A DNA stretch of 64,000 bases, from positions 47,973,795-48,037,794 of the forward strand of contig NC_053142.1 of NCBI RefSeq assembly GCF_016808335.1, written 5' to 3'. A program made the translations under genes and the position numbers. Origin of the DNA: Panicum virgatum (taxonomy: Eukaryota; Streptophyta; Magnoliopsida; Poales; Poaceae). Shown here in pieces: positions 34,147 through 47,667 of this stretch. The notes beneath the pieces are model-generated. The model had not been told where the DNA came from. It saw nothing but the letters and a program-made list of their open reading frames with translations, and searched no databases. Position 1 is the stretch's first letter. The number at the start of each line of letters is the position of its first letter.

Positions 34147-35672
34147 TTAGTTCCCATGCTCCTCGAGTACGCTTTCACTCGCTTTAGCTTTCTTAACCAA
34201 TGAGGCAAATATACCTTTGCTTTGAGTGATGTCTCGATGGGCATACATCAGTCTTCTGTAGGTTACTATGCAAGCTGGCCCATCTATTAAATCTTGGTAA
34301 CGATCTGCATCTTCCAGCAACTTTATTTGCAGATCTTTCGACAACGTCTGCAAGAGACAAGAGTACTTGTCCATTACATTGGTGACAAGCGCAGCTGAAA
34401 TGAGAAGCAAGTAGCCACGAACACATTTACATAGTATGGTTTACCTCATCTGAGTCGCCAATTTCATGGGTGCATATGATCTTAAAAGCAGTCGCAATTT
34501 TCAGAGCACGCCAATTCTTACAGTCAATGCCGGAGACATCCTTAAGGAAACCACCAATACGGCGCAAGGGCGGATATTCTTCCTTCTTAGCAACATCATA
34601 TTTAAACAAGCTCAATGCAGCTACAACAATCTCCTCATTTATCTGGATACAAAGAGTGCTGCTTCATCACCAAAGAAAAATGCAAAAGGGAAATAGAAAA
34701 AAAATTGCACTCAAGGCTCTGGTCTGAAAATGAAGGATTCCAAGTGCGTCCGCCAAAACTAAAGGAAAAGCAATTGCAACTGGTAAACTCATCATCTTTG
34801 GTTTGACATGAAAGCCATGACGACTCAGGAGCATCTGCAGTCCTTGACTCATAGGGACACGATCCTCTTTAGGCAGCTCTGATTTTTCCATGGGCACCAA
34901 CCTGTGCATGTGACGCTGCATGCCCCACATTACATCCTTCACAATTTCATTGTGCAGGCAATGTATTCCCTGTAAAAGGTCAAGCACACTCAAATTTGCT
35001 CACAGATATAAGAAAAATAATCAGCTTACACTCACCAAGCTTGATTCAATGATTGATTTGTATTCCTGCTTTCCGACAACCAATGTCTGCCCAGGGTTGC
35101 GCCGCTTCATAATCATCTCGGTAAGCTGTTTGTTAATGCCGGTCCCAACACTAATGGCACTGGACTTGTCATCGAAAGTTTGGAATTCCAAAAGCCAAAC
35201 AATCTGATGAAAGAAATAAACACAAATTAACAGACCAGGGACAAAAGAAACATATAATAAAAAACCACACAATGTCACAGTCAGGGCAATCTAAACATAT
35301 TCTCGATTGAGTATACACAAACTGCAAGATGATAAACTGGTAAACGAGGACAGCCGACAGGAAGCTGTGGGAATATTAAGGGGAACAATGAGAGGGAAGA
35401 CAGCCACTCAACTCCTTTGCCCTGTCATAATGAACGAAGTTTGCCCACACACGCTGGAGACAAGGATAAAACGTAAACTTAGGTCAACATAGACAAGAGA
35501 GGAAGCAAGTACATTAGCTAAGGAAGGAAGATTGAAGTACTTCTATTGCAGCTGATTTGTAGAGGTAGATCCCAAGGACACCGAAAATTGCAAAGCCAGA
35601 GGGCGTCTCAAACAGCAGCAAGAGTACCCCGTGATTTTTCACAAAGTCATCACATGCGAACATAGGAATCAT
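34147..35672 (-). CDS. NOP58/NOP5 N-terminal-like protein, short, integrity doubtful
   Basis: Inferred exons on the minus strand are 35541-35672, 35036-35203, about 34790-34969, 34445-34642 and 34147-34347. All known junctions are phase 0, giving about 290 aa. Matches to NOP58 (box C/D snoRNP core, nucleolus) are LLLFETPSGFAIF at the N-terminus, then IIESSLGIHCLHNEIVKDVM and PMSQGLQMLLSRH. The conserved NOP RNA-binding domain and the lysine-rich tail of true NOP58 are absent, and the last two exons look lineage-specific. Exon 3 has no good GT donor where one is expected: after codons for KPKM the genome reads ATGAG where GTGAG would fit. It may be a recently damaged copy or use a weak alternative donor. 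The start is the first ATG after an in-frame stop. Confidence 0.6.
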
Positions 35673-36241
35673 AAAAAATTTAGAGACCAATCATTCATCC
35701 AAAAATCAAAAGAGGGGAGCCAACCCTCGAATCTTGATCCGAGGCTAAAGGATCCCTCCTAGCATGATCCACCAGATTCAAACCACCAATAGCGTGCACA
35801 ACCGCACAACCATAACCACAATATCTGAGGGATCGGATCCAACTTCCCTAACCCTAACACGCACGATGGAGGAAATGGAGCAATGCATCCCCGGATCTGA
35901 TGTGTCGGATCTAAATTGGTTTGGTGGACGCGCAAATCGCCTCGCCACATCTCCATGTTTTCCCCACGGCAGGTATGTGGATCCAATGTTAGGGTTTCCT
36001 TTCTCATCCTAAAGTGAGCGAGATTGAGTGGGTGGTGATGGCGGATGGCGGCTCACCTAAAAGGAAGCGGAGCTCCTTCACAGAACTTATGAAACCATCT
36101 CGAATCAGAGCTCGTGGCCTCGCCGGAGAAAGACCTGTTTGGAACCGCTTCTGTGCGACGGGCGGCCGGCCGGATCCACCCGGTGGAGGCGCGTCCTGGG
36201 GGTGGAGGGCGGAGGACGATTTCCGGCGGCAGTGCATCCTG
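35673..36241. other. Upstream region of the NOP58-like gene
   Basis: Contains repeated GGATC-rich and GC-rich DNA with chance frames on both strands. It may hold the promoter and 5' UTR of the minus-strand gene. Nothing specific is supported. Confidence 0.4.
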
Positions 36242-37658
36242 CACTACTACAGAATCTATTAGACCCGGGACAAACGTGGACATTAGTCCCGGTTCAATAG
36301 CTAGGGTCAGAGAAATAACTTTAGTCCCGGTTCATATCTCCATCCTAGATTCAGTACACGACTTTTAATCCCGGGTGGAGGTATTCACCAGGTTCAATAG
36401 GATCAGAGAAATAACTTTAGTCCCGGTTCATATCTCCATCCTAGATTCAGTACACGACTTTTAATCCCGGGTGGAGGTATTCACCGGGATCAATAACATT
36501 TGTTCCCGGTCAGTGGTGGCACCTGGGACTAAAACCAATCTATTTGTCCCGGTTCAACCCACCCACCGGGACAAAACACTCTTCTCCATCTACATTATCT
36601 TTCTCTCCTCTCGATATCTGCCAGTACCAGACCATCCATTCATGGCTGCCTTATCCTCTTCACTCGTCTCTCCCTCTCATCTTCTTTTCTTCCTCAGTAG
36701 CTTGGGGATAAGGTCGATGCCGGCGAGAAGGGACGCGGCCAGGCTGGGCGCCGGCCAGGGGCTGCGCAACCGGCCGAAGGTGCGGCGGCTCGGGACGCAC
36801 TGAGTGCCGGCGAACTGCCGCAGCAAGTAGCGGCGTGGGCCATGGCGACCGGCGGCGGCTCGACCCCGCAGCATCCGCGTCCGTCTTCGCAGCCGGCGAG
36901 TGACCGTCCCCGCTCCCAGCAAGAGGTCAGCTGCAAGTACCACTACTTGCTCCTTCGCCCTCCCTTAATCTCCATGCCTGATTACCCTCGCAAATCAATG
37001 TATTTGAATTCAATAGTCTAATTTGCAAGGCGGTGGCTCGGGCCAGGCGAGCGGACATGGCGAGCTGCGCCGCCGCCGGCTGGTGCGGGCAGAGCGGGTC
37101 GGGCGCTGCTGCCGCGTGGGTCGGAGCGGCTCGGCCAGGCCCCAACGCGGGCGGCCTCAGGCGGGGCAAGCGAGGGGGAGGGACCGGCATGCGGCGGCTC
37201 GACGGCAAGCGCAAGCACATATTGGAGGTGGAGATCGATAGTATTTTTTATTTTTCTCTTGATGAAATTGTTCTGAGCTGTTGTTGAGAGAAATTTGGGG
37301 AACATTGAATATATTTTTAATTTGAGGATTGATGCTGGTTTAATTGTTGTAATTAAATGGAGAATTTCATGGCATTGTGATTGATTGGGGAATTTGAGAA
37401 GGCTTGCTGTGTAGGACAAGGACGAGGTATAAGGAGAGGGCCGCCGGCAAAGCCGCCGAGCGGTGACGGTCCACTTTTTTTTATTTGTGGAAATTCTATT
37501 TGTCCCGGTTGGGAGTTTGACCCGGGACTAAAAACATCCCGGTTGCCAGACCCGGGACTAAAGACCCCTGCCTTTTGTCCCGGAGTGGGAATCCCGGTTG
37601 AGAAACCGGGATAAAAGAGGTTTCTCAACCGGGACTATTTAGCTGTTCTGTAGTAGTG
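36242..37658. mobile_element. Non-autonomous CACTA element, 1.4 kb
   Basis: Perfect 13-bp terminal inverted repeats, CACTACTACAGAA and TTCTGTAGTAGTG, with subterminal repeats of a TTAGTCCCGGTTC-type motif in both orientations (for example near 36280, 36328, 36416 and 37500-37630). The flanking trinucleotides are CTG and TTG, so the 3-bp target duplication carries one mismatch. A tandem copy of about 110 bp occurs at 36285-36480. The interior 36690-37230 is GC-rich and unlike the ends, and may be captured host DNA. No transposase is present. Confidence 0.85.
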
Positions 37659-39619
37659 TTGGGGGCTGGCAGGCAGGGACCCGGAGCAGCGGACGGCCGG
37701 CAAGCCGGAGCCGCGCGCCTCTGGGAGGGCCGGCCGGCCGGAGGACACCGGCGGGCTGCGGCCCTGAAGGGGGAGAGCCGAAGATGAGGGCTGCCTTCCC
37801 GCGTCGGGCTGGGGAGGAGTGTCGAAGGGCCAGACGAAACTGAAACCCTAAAATCCGCAGTTTTATATATAGATAGGAGGGTGTAGGATACGTGAAAATA
37901 AAGGTCCATGCAAGCAACCTGCATGCACGCCTGTGTAATTTTGCGAACTCTAGTGGCATACGGCATATATACCCCCAATAAGGCAATAATTCAATTGCAT
38001 AGCAAAGAAACAAAGTCTTAAACTGTCTACAGTCCAGGATACAGAACAGATAAGCTCAAATAATGTATGTTTGAAAAAGTCCAGTCTGCAACAAATGGAT
38101 AACAAACTTATAAGATCGATCAAGCTTCAAATTGAACGAGGCCGCATGCACGATAAGGAGCTGGAACCAGACCAATGTATGTTTGAAATCCAGCCTGCAA
38201 ATAAATAGTGCTGATAAGATTAACATTTAATCATTTTCATAATTGAATTTACAATGCATGTTAGTGACCAAATGTTCCAATTAATTGGAAAATATGTGCA
38301 TCAAACAACACATATGACGAGCTTGAAGAATTTTGGATATATCTTTAAAAATTTAAAATGAGAAGGAAACGTATATATGTTAAGGGACATGCATTTTAAT
38401 TTCAATTCCTCCAACATACATAATTAATTATTTTTATAACTTTTAGCAAACATTTTATGAGCTCATGTATTTTTATCACGTAAAGGATAGCGCTACCACA
38501 GTCTAATAACCAAGCTGATCTTATGTCAGTCGGATACATATTTATTTTTCTATGTATTTTACATGATCACGAATGCACAAGTATGAACATGCATGTGAAC
38601 TTAGCTAGCTTGTACACTGTAGCAGACCTTGGCGTTGCATCACCCCACGCCAAGTACCTGTCACGCTGGCGTTGACGTGGCAAGCCTCAGCGCGACAACG
38701 TAAGGACAGAGGAGTCGGCTGGGGACGCTCTCTTGACCGTTCGTTGCCTGATCCAACGGCCGATAATTTACTGTATATACGGGGCCCAATGAGTTCAAAA
38801 TCACCCATGGTGATCCATCCCTTCATCCATGGTGTGAGCATCGAATGACTATAATTCATAAAACCCATCGGGTTCTAAATACTTATTATCATCTCTACTA
38901 TCTTTTAACGATTGCAACACGTGTTATAATGCTGCACATAGCAGGCTTAGTCGCGACCCAACCACCTTACCAATCCAAGCACAGGTGTTGTGGCACCTTG
39001 GATGGCCAGAAACCACAAAGAAACCGTCGACAAAGACCTGGCGAGTCTCCAACATGTCGCCGCCACATTGTTGCATTGGGAGTCTCTCTGTAGCGAAAGG
39101 AAGCTTAACCCATATATGAAAAAGAAAAACATAGTAACCTGGCAAGTACAGCATCATAACCGTTGATGGAGAAATTAGATGACAGTAGCGAACATTTCCA
39201 GATACCAACAGGGGAAGGTCGGTCATTGGTCCCACCATATACATTTGGTCTGAGTCTTCAGAAACTAAAGACGCCATCATCGTGTCTAATATCTAAAGCT
39301 TAACATACAAACTATGTACACCTGAAAGACTACACACAGCTATTTGCACCTGACAAAGATACATTTTTGCAAAACTGTTAACTACCACCCGAATGAGTAC
39401 TCTGCGTGTCACATAAGTGAGCCGCGTTGTCGCAAACTCTCAAGCCATCGCAGGGCAGAGGGCAGTGAGACAGCTGTCATGGGCGGCTGGCATGCACAGC
39501 AAGCCAGTGCTCTTTTCTTCCCATTTTGCAAGAGAATTGGTACTGGGAAGGGCATGCCTGAGAGGCTGAGATGTGCTCCAGACCTGGGCAAACCGAATCT
39601 GTTCTCTCCGCCACTAGGT
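37659..39619. other. Intergenic region between the CACTA element and starch synthase III
   Basis: GC-rich up to about 37850, then AT-rich. A short hairpin, CTTGGCGT...ACGCCAAG, occurs at about 38629-38654. The last few hundred bases should include the 3' UTR of the minus-strand starch synthase gene. No other gene is supported. Confidence 0.45.
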
Positions 39620-42600
39620 TCAGTTTTTGCGAGCAGAATGGTACAATTCCATGTAGTCCAGAGCAGGCCTGTTCCATGACCAATCCTGCTCCATTACCCT
39701 CTTGCAAAGGGAGTTGAACCAGTCACGAGCATCATAAAATGTGCTTATCGCTCTGAAATAAAATGGCAACAGATGGAATAAGCGATGTTGCATCATTACA
39801 GTTTATGCGACTTCAGATGGGTTATACTTGCCTGTCAAGAGCATAATCCACACTACTGCTATCAGCTCCTTCGAAACTGAATCCATTTGGCTCGAGGCCT
39901 TGTGCCTGAGCCCGATACTTGTCATCGTCAACGTCAAACACGGTGTCGTAAAGGCCTGCAACATACATGATACAACCTTTTAATGCCAGTTTGAAACGCA
40001 TTGCCAAGGGAATATAATGATTCCATAAATATACACACCTCCAGTTTTCCGAACAATCGGGATGGAGCCATACCGCATAGCAATAAGCTGTGTTAAACCA
40101 CAAGGTTCAAAGATGGAAGGAACAAGAATGAAGTCCGCCCCAGCATATATCTACAACAGGATCATAAATTGAGCGCCCATCAATTTTCCAATTCTAATAC
40201 AAGGGGCAATCTGCAGGGGATCTGAAACTAACCAAATGGGACAGTGGCTCATCATAGGTTAAACAAAGCTTCACCCGGCCATGATATTCACCATGCAGTC
40301 GACTGGCTAAGTTTGTGAAGTCGCCTTGTATGCGAGGATCTGGTGCTGAACCCAGCAGAACCACCTGTTATAGAAAAACAAAACTTGCAAACTGAACAGT
40401 GTAAATGTAACATAACAAACTTGCAAGCACTATCCCTGAGCAAGAGATAAGACCTGTCCATTCCGTTCAAGAGTTCGATAAATTGCATGTTTGATAAGGT
40501 GAATTCCCTTCTGGACTGTTAGACGGCTGATGATTCCAACAATAGGGGTATCAGTTTGCTGTAACCCAAGCATCTGCTGCAATGCCTTTTTTGCAGCACT
40601 CTTGCCCTCAACAACATTCTCTGATGTATAATGGACCTAGAATAGAATGCAGCAAAAAAGAGTTGAGCTAGAAAATGATCACAGTGGTACTGAACCAAAA
40701 GTTGTGTCATTGATCTGCAGCCAATGTAAATGAAGTATGCTAATGGTAGAGGTCCAACAAACGTCAAATTCAAATTAGCTGCAATATGATTGTTTAGTCC
40801 CCACAGCTGTAAATAGACAGGTTGTTCTATGATAAAATAAAAGAAAATGGCAGCTAAAGATGCACTCTTGATGCAAGCTTACAACTCCAAGCAGTTAGTA
40901 AATGAGTAAATGCATATTAATAGAATATGTACGGATGCACTCTGTGAGTGTACCGGAATAAAGTTGTCAGTATATGGATCCCAAATATCAGGATCAATTC
41001 CGTTTCGAATTCCATGGAATTTGAAGTAGTGAGGAGCAATAGCTCCATGTCCAGCCACTTCCTTCGAATATGTGTCGGAAACCTGGAACGAATAGCCGAA
41101 ACAGTTTAAATAAGACAAACACGAGCACGAAGGAAAAATATGAAGGCTTCGAACAACATAACAAGTTAACAACAAAGACAACAAAGGCACTCACAGTTGT
41201 AGCTTTGTCACAATGTGCCATTGCCTTGCCAATGTGATGTGCTCCAAACTCAAGATTGTGGATGGTAAATACAACCCGACCATTTCCCAGCCCATTAAGA
41301 GCATACTGTTCCTTGTATAGCCATGCAACCGGAGCACTAGACCAATCATGACAATGTATGATATCCTACAAGGATAGCAACAAATCAGCAACATGAGAGG
41401 TTTTTGGGGAACAAAGAGCAGATAACAAGTACAGAACGTGTGATGTAATTTGGACATCTTTACTAAAACAAAGCTGCTGTTTGAAATAATTTGGCAAGTA
41501 GAAACTGAGGAAAATTGCTCCAGAAATAAACTATCATTATACACCAGTGGGAGAAGACGAGCAAATGTGACAGAAAAATGAATAGTAAACCCCAATTCGA
41601 TAAATGAAGTTTTCAGGAACATATCATGTACTTACAGGAGAAGATCCTTTCTGGAGGAGAAACTCCAGTGCAGAATGACAGAAAAAGCCAAATCTACTCT
41701 CATCATTCTTCCCATAGACACACCCCACCCAAAACATTCTGCAGAAAGAAATATCAAAACATGAATAGAGTTCAATGCTACACCACTCTAATAATGCTCA
41801 AGTCAGTAGATTATTCATGAACTGATGATGAGAAGCACAGCAACAAAAGATTAAAAAAAATAACTGCAAAACTAACTTCAAATGTAAAATCTGCATTTTA
41901 AAGTAAACAGCAGTACAGCGCAAAAGCTTTCAGTATAGGCAGCATAGAAGACAACAATTCAGATTTTACTGAAGCCACCATCAACTTGTTCTTAAGCTGG
42001 TCTAACAATGTGATGAATACTTTAAATATGTGTTGAAACACAAGACAAAGAACCATTAATTATATACAGTAGTGTAAAATAGCTAAAACAAAACAAGAGA
42101 TAAATGTGTTTTGGTGTGTTACAATCAATGATATGCTGCATACCCATTTTGTGGTTCCAAGAAGTAAACAGGGAGATCTTCAACCTTCCCAAACCATACT
42201 TTTATCTCTGTGCCACCCCAAGTAAAACTTTGTTGGTAATGCAAATCCATCACCTGCATCAAAAGAGAGGCAATTTAAAGAGTAAAATTGACATACTCCA
42301 TAAGCGTTGATCATGCATACACTAGCAAATCTCCACGTAAATACAAGGATAAAAGGTTTTGCAGATTGATATGCATGAATAATGTTGAAAGCATTCTCCC
42401 TCCAGTAAAAAAGGACCAGTAATCTCTAATGTAATATATTTACATAAAAAAGCAAAAAACTATTTTTTCTGAAGAATTTGTACATCATTTCTAATGTTCA
42501 CACACAGAATTAAGAAGTCTATAATGGGCAGAGGTTGAATAGATTTGACTGCTCACAACATAAAAAGACAGTTTTTTTTTTGTGACGGGGGACATACCAA

Positions 42601-45600
42601 ATTGTGATCCTCCAAGAAGTTGAGAAAGAAACAATCAACAGGACATTAAGATCACTGACACACAATAGAGTCATACGCTTTTAAAGTAGAAGAAACTAAA
42701 CAAGTGAAGGAACACTGCAGAATTGAAAGAAAGCAGAGGAGGGGAGACAAAATGAAAAGAAGACGTAGGATAGTTCAGAACAATCGACAAACTTACATTG
42801 CTTAGGTTTAAACAATCATACTTTGGCAGAATAACCTCAACATTGTGGCCTAAATCTTGAACAGCTCGTGAGAGGCTGGTAACAACATCGCCAAGGCCTC
42901 CAACCTGTAACGACGTTTGTCATTGTCAAGTAAGGCCAACAATTTGTGTACCACAAAACATGGAGATATGTAAATTGCCTTTGCAATAGGGGCCATCTCT
43001 ACTGCAATGTGCACAATATGCATTGGAGGTTCCTTTGCCACCGAATCAGACACAGGAATATGATAGTCCATCCCATTCCTATTGTCATATATTCCACCAT
43101 CTTCCGACTCGGAGAAAACAAAATCCATCATATATGCATCCAAGGGAACCCTGACTGGAAAAAACGAACAGATTTAACTACGAGAGAACTCAGAGAAGGA
43201 AAGCAGTAAACATAGAACAATATTTGTTTTCCCTTTTTCTAAAAAAATGAACAATATTTGCAAGAATGGATCAATATTACTCCTATGGTCCAGGAATGTG
43301 AGGTGTATTTAGTTTCCTTAGGACAAGATTTTGACTAACAATTACTCTATTGATATGCTATTTTTTTATACAAAGGCTAATCATAAATTAGTACTTTTGA
43401 ATACGAATGTAATAGTACCAATTTTGTGTCCAAATCTTATATATTCATAGAGTCATAGTTGGTCAAAGACCTGTCCTAGTGCAACAAAATGTCTTACATT
43501 TCTGGATGAAGGGAGTATGTGGTAAACAAGAATTTGATAGGCTTGAGAAAAAGAGAACTGTTTATCAGGATCACATGCTTATCATATTCCTTCTGATAAC
43601 CAGGGAAAAGGAAGGTGTCAGGCAAGACTTTGGACTATAGCAGAGTTTTTTAACTTTATAGCAACATATCCGATAGAAAATATATCAACTAGTTCACCAT
43701 ACAAGATAGATTCCACAAGAAGTATTGGGTAAAGATATTTTAGAAGGCCATTTTGGTAGTACTTGATAGTGATACTAGTGCACAAATATGACCAAGAAAA
43801 AAAAAAGCATTGTGATACGTTGTAAGCTCTCGCACCTGTTGCCCGTAAGTGTGAACCATTCTCTGCCTTCACCATCTTCTGTGGTGGTAAGGGACCACTT
43901 GGATGAGTCCAACGGTTGAAGGAACCTCTGAACCAAACCTCTGGTTTTCCATTCAGCACCGTGTTGGAAGGATTATAAAACACATCCACAGTGGTTCCTG
44001 CACGTACTTCAAGTGGCTCAGTATACACGATATGTTTCTGTGAGATCAGAAACGCTCTCATAGTCTTTTCCTTCATCTCAGCCTTCATTTTTGCAGACCT
44101 CTCAGCCTATGTGGGGAAAGAAGCAGCAATGAGATCACCTTGTTTCAGTTATGCAATTGGAAGAGTCTCAAAACAATTGCTTGTTGTTTGATAAGTATCT
44201 TGGTACATATAAGTGGTTGCCCCTACTACATGCAAAAAGCTATTTTTGACTAACCTTTAATCGATCAGCATGCTCCCTTTCCCTTCTCTCCTGCTGAAGC
44301 CTTCTAAAGATCCTATGTTCTTCTTCCACCCAAAACATGTCCTCCGGTATGTTATTAGGAACAATAGCATGGAAATCCTGGCGGCCATTGTTATCATAAT
44401 TCCTTGCATTGCCAGGTGGCCCATCAGCAAAAACCCAGTCCAACACCAATGCCCTTTCAGGTAATGTCACTGCACATGAATATAATCAAAATGTAGTAAA
44501 AAAAAAACTGAATACAATCAAAAGTAAGATTCGTGCATAACAGACAAAAGAGCAACTAAACACCAAAGATCATGGCATCAAGCACATGATTGATCTTCAG
44601 ACTCATTCACAGGATAAAGCGTACTTGAAAAAACAACCTTCAATAGGTATTTCAAGGTTTGAGGATTTCAGGTGACCATACTCCTTTTATTTGTTGAGCA
44701 ATTTTAACTTGTTGAACTACAACCTGTACCATAATATAATGGTTTGAATTTTCTCCATTGTGACTTTGTGGTACATACTTCATTAATATATACTAACATA
44801 ACAAGTAATGTCAAAGTAACATCTCAGAGGATGAGATCATGAGAGAGAAAAACATATATCATCAACAATCGAACAGAGGGAGTATCATAAATCCTAATAA
44901 ATCCAAAGAGTGAATAATCATACCTTCTGCATACCACCAATCCCCATCCTTTTCATGAGATTTGACAAGTCTTTCAGAGATTGAGAGACCATCAATCCAG
45001 TTATTGTAACCTCCGTGCATCCAAATCTCATTGTTATGCATAAGAGGTCTCGAGCTTCTATTATAGTATAATCTAACCCTGTCTCCTCCTTTATAAGTGT
45101 TAGGTTCTATGTACCATAAGTAATCAGCATATCTGCTGGCCGAACTCAACATTTGGTGCAATTTCTCCTTCTTCATCTCAACCTCGGACTTTGCTTGTGC
45201 CCTGTCCGCCTCCATTGCGGCCCTCTCTTCCTCTCTCCTGCGCTCCTCCTCAGCCTGTCTTTTCCTTTCAGCTTCTTCTGCAGCAAGCCTCTCAAGTTCC
45301 TTTTGCTTTTCTTCAACCAAGAAGTCCTCGAATGAGTGTTCATCTATGTCACTTTCTATTTCAAGGAAAAAATCATTGTGATTGTTGTTTTCATAGACAG
45401 TGCCACCATTAAAGAACACAAAGTCTAATCTGTATGCCTGCTTGGGAATGTAGAGTTTGCAACACCACCAATCCCCTCTTAATTCGCTTTTATGCAAATT
45501 TTCAGTGAAAGATTTCCATCTCCAACCATTGAATGCTCCTTTTATGAGAACATCGGGCTCACTAGCTAAGGCTGACATACTGCGGTTTAAGTAAAGATTA

Positions 45601-47001
45601 ATCATCGAATCAGCCTTCACTACTTCAGGAAAGACAAAACACTTGTTGCCGACTGAATAATTCTCATCAGCAAGCTCTTGAAGCCTCCTCTTTAGCACTT
45701 CTGGGTCCACATCATCCTCTACTGGTGCTTGTATATCTGGTTCATACTGCTCTTGATCCTTGATTATCCTCAGTTCATCATCTTCTGAAACTGGAGGTTC
45801 TTCATCTGCATGTTTCACTGGATAGCCTACAATGGCCTCAGCAAATGGCCTGCCTTTTCTGGGTTCATCAACAATTGAACTGTCATGTTCTTCGAAACCA
45901 GTTATTGATTTCTCTTGCTCATGAGTGCCAACAAGTGGTTTGTCTTGTCCATGAACACTTGCAGATGTTGAAGGTTCTGGTTTCGAACTTACTAGTGCAC
46001 TTATTTTACCACGATACTCATCAAGTTTTCGGTCAATTGATTCATCATCCATGGGCATGGAAGATGACGCTGAAGAATGATTTTGGCTAGCCTCTTCTTT
46101 GGTCCCAGGTTCATCCTTTTCTGCTCTGCTCGCAACGTTTCCTGGCAAGTCAATCTCAGACGATTCTTCTGCAGTACTTGCCTGCTGTGTTGCTTCACCA
46201 TGTAGTGTCCCATTGCTTTTGCCAAGATCACCTTCAACAGTGCTGCTTTGTTCTATCTTCTTCATGCTGGATTCAGCAGTAGGTCTGGAGGCATACCCTC
46301 TGGATGCAGTGCCTTTGGGCTTAGGAGTCGATGTTCTCCTTGGATTTTTCTTGGGATAATCTGAATAACGCAATGTCAGGAAAATATGAGCTAAGCTGTA
46401 TGACCAATGAGATTGCTTTCAGCATAATCGTTCCTCAAACCTGAACTTGATACCATGCATCGAACAAGCCTGCCTCCTGTAAATCTGCTGCGTCCTATGG
46501 TCGACTGTAGAAGCAGACAATGGTAGAAAACTGTCAGTTATACAGATCCTGCAGACCATGTCATCCCAAAAGTTAACAAGCTAATAAACCTTTCCATGAC
46601 AGTAAACAACAGACCGCAAAAAACCAAAATATGTTCTAATGGGAAGCTTATCATGGATTTGACAACTGATTTTCCACACCTAATTTTGGTAAACAAGTAC
46701 CACAACTGATTTGACAGTAAACAAGTACCGCAGCTGACTTCCGGTATTTTACAAGTTCAAAAACTGAACTTTTTCCCCCATATGCAGCTTGCTAACCCCG
46801 CCTAGCCTCCCTCTCCCAGATGACCGGCCAACATGGACCAGAAAGCGAAAAAGGGAAAATAAAACCAGAAGGCTACGGACAGCTCCATGAACCGCCGCAA
46901 CTCACCTGCGCGAGGCCAGTGGTGGCAGCGGCCGGCCGGACGACGAGCACCGGGCGGCCCCGGGAGCAGAGCGGGCTCTGCGCCCGGAGTGCCATCTCCA
47001 T
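39620..47001 (-). CDS. SSIII: Starch synthase III, plastid, 16 exons, 1187 aa
   Basis: Exons on the minus strand: 46906-47001, 46441-46504, 44924-46360, 44255-44469, 43836-44106, 42979-43154, 42797-42904, 42144-42253, 41636-41738, 41195-41365, 40954-41082, 40454-40636, 40233-40364, 40039-40150, 39832-39955, 39620-39752. They sum to 3564 nt with consistent phases. It elongates amylopectin chains from ADP-glucose. Residues 1 to about 50 look like a transit peptide ([17 protein letters not shown]). Acidic low-complexity sequence follows to about 295. Three CBM53-type starch-binding modules lie near 304-390, 480-600 and 640-735, with a charged helix at about 400-455. The GT5 domain has KVGGLGDV at 753 and KTGGL at 1100. 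The N-terminal extension is much shorter than in maize DU1. Two introns (after 42979 and 39832) start with GC. A Stowaway-like MITE sits in one intron. Confidence 0.95.
43280..43515. mobile_element. Stowaway-like MITE in a starch synthase intron
   Basis: A 236-bp element with terminal inverted repeats CTCCTATGGTCCAGGAATGT and the reverse complement of CATTTCTGGATGAAGGGAG, and a TA target duplication at 43278-43279 and 43516-43517. It lies in the 681-bp intron between exons 5 and 6 of SSIII. Confidence 0.8.
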
Positions 47002-47667
47002 TGCCGACGGCAAAACCTCCCTTCCTCGTCCCTCCCCTCCCCCTGATCCCCTCTCCTCTCCCCGCTACAGAATAGAAAAATGCTAGTAAAAAGTCCTCCA
47101 CGTTCCTCTCTATTTTACTCCACCCTTGAAATGCGCAGCCGCGCAAGCGCCGCTGTCCGGTCGCCACCACCCCTGCTAGAGAAGCCTCGGCCGCCCGATC
47201 GAAAGAGAGGCTCCGAGCTTTCCCGTGCCCGTGCATGTGTGTGATTGGGTGGCAAATCCCGCGATCTTTTTTTTTTCCTGCGAGGATTACCATCTGGGAC
47301 GAAATGTGTGGACGTGGCTTCGGCTCCCTCGCATCGGCCGCCCGGCCTGGCCCCACGCGCAGAGAAAGTGGAAAGGCTACGACGGCGAGGGCCCGCCCCG
47401 TCCCGGGAGGTGACGACGAGGGTGTGGGCTAGGTAGGGCCAGGATCACGCCACGGACGGCTGCTCTTGGCCGGGCAGGATATGGGAATGGGCCATGGAAT
47501 CCAGTAATCCACGGACCAAGGACGAGTCGTGTTGCTTTCGCTTGCTGCTGCTGTTGGATGCCTGGATCGGCTGGGGCATCTTCTCTCCCTGCCGAATTCT
47601 GGAACATTCTGCGTAGATCTCGGAGTTACACCCTGCAGATCTAGAGTGCTAAACCGATTTGGTTTTC
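47002..47667. promoter_or_regulatory. 5' flank of starch synthase III
   Basis: GC-rich DNA immediately upstream of the SSIII start on the minus strand, presumed 5' UTR and promoter. No individual element is convincing. It also gives meaningless frames on both strands. Confidence 0.4.
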
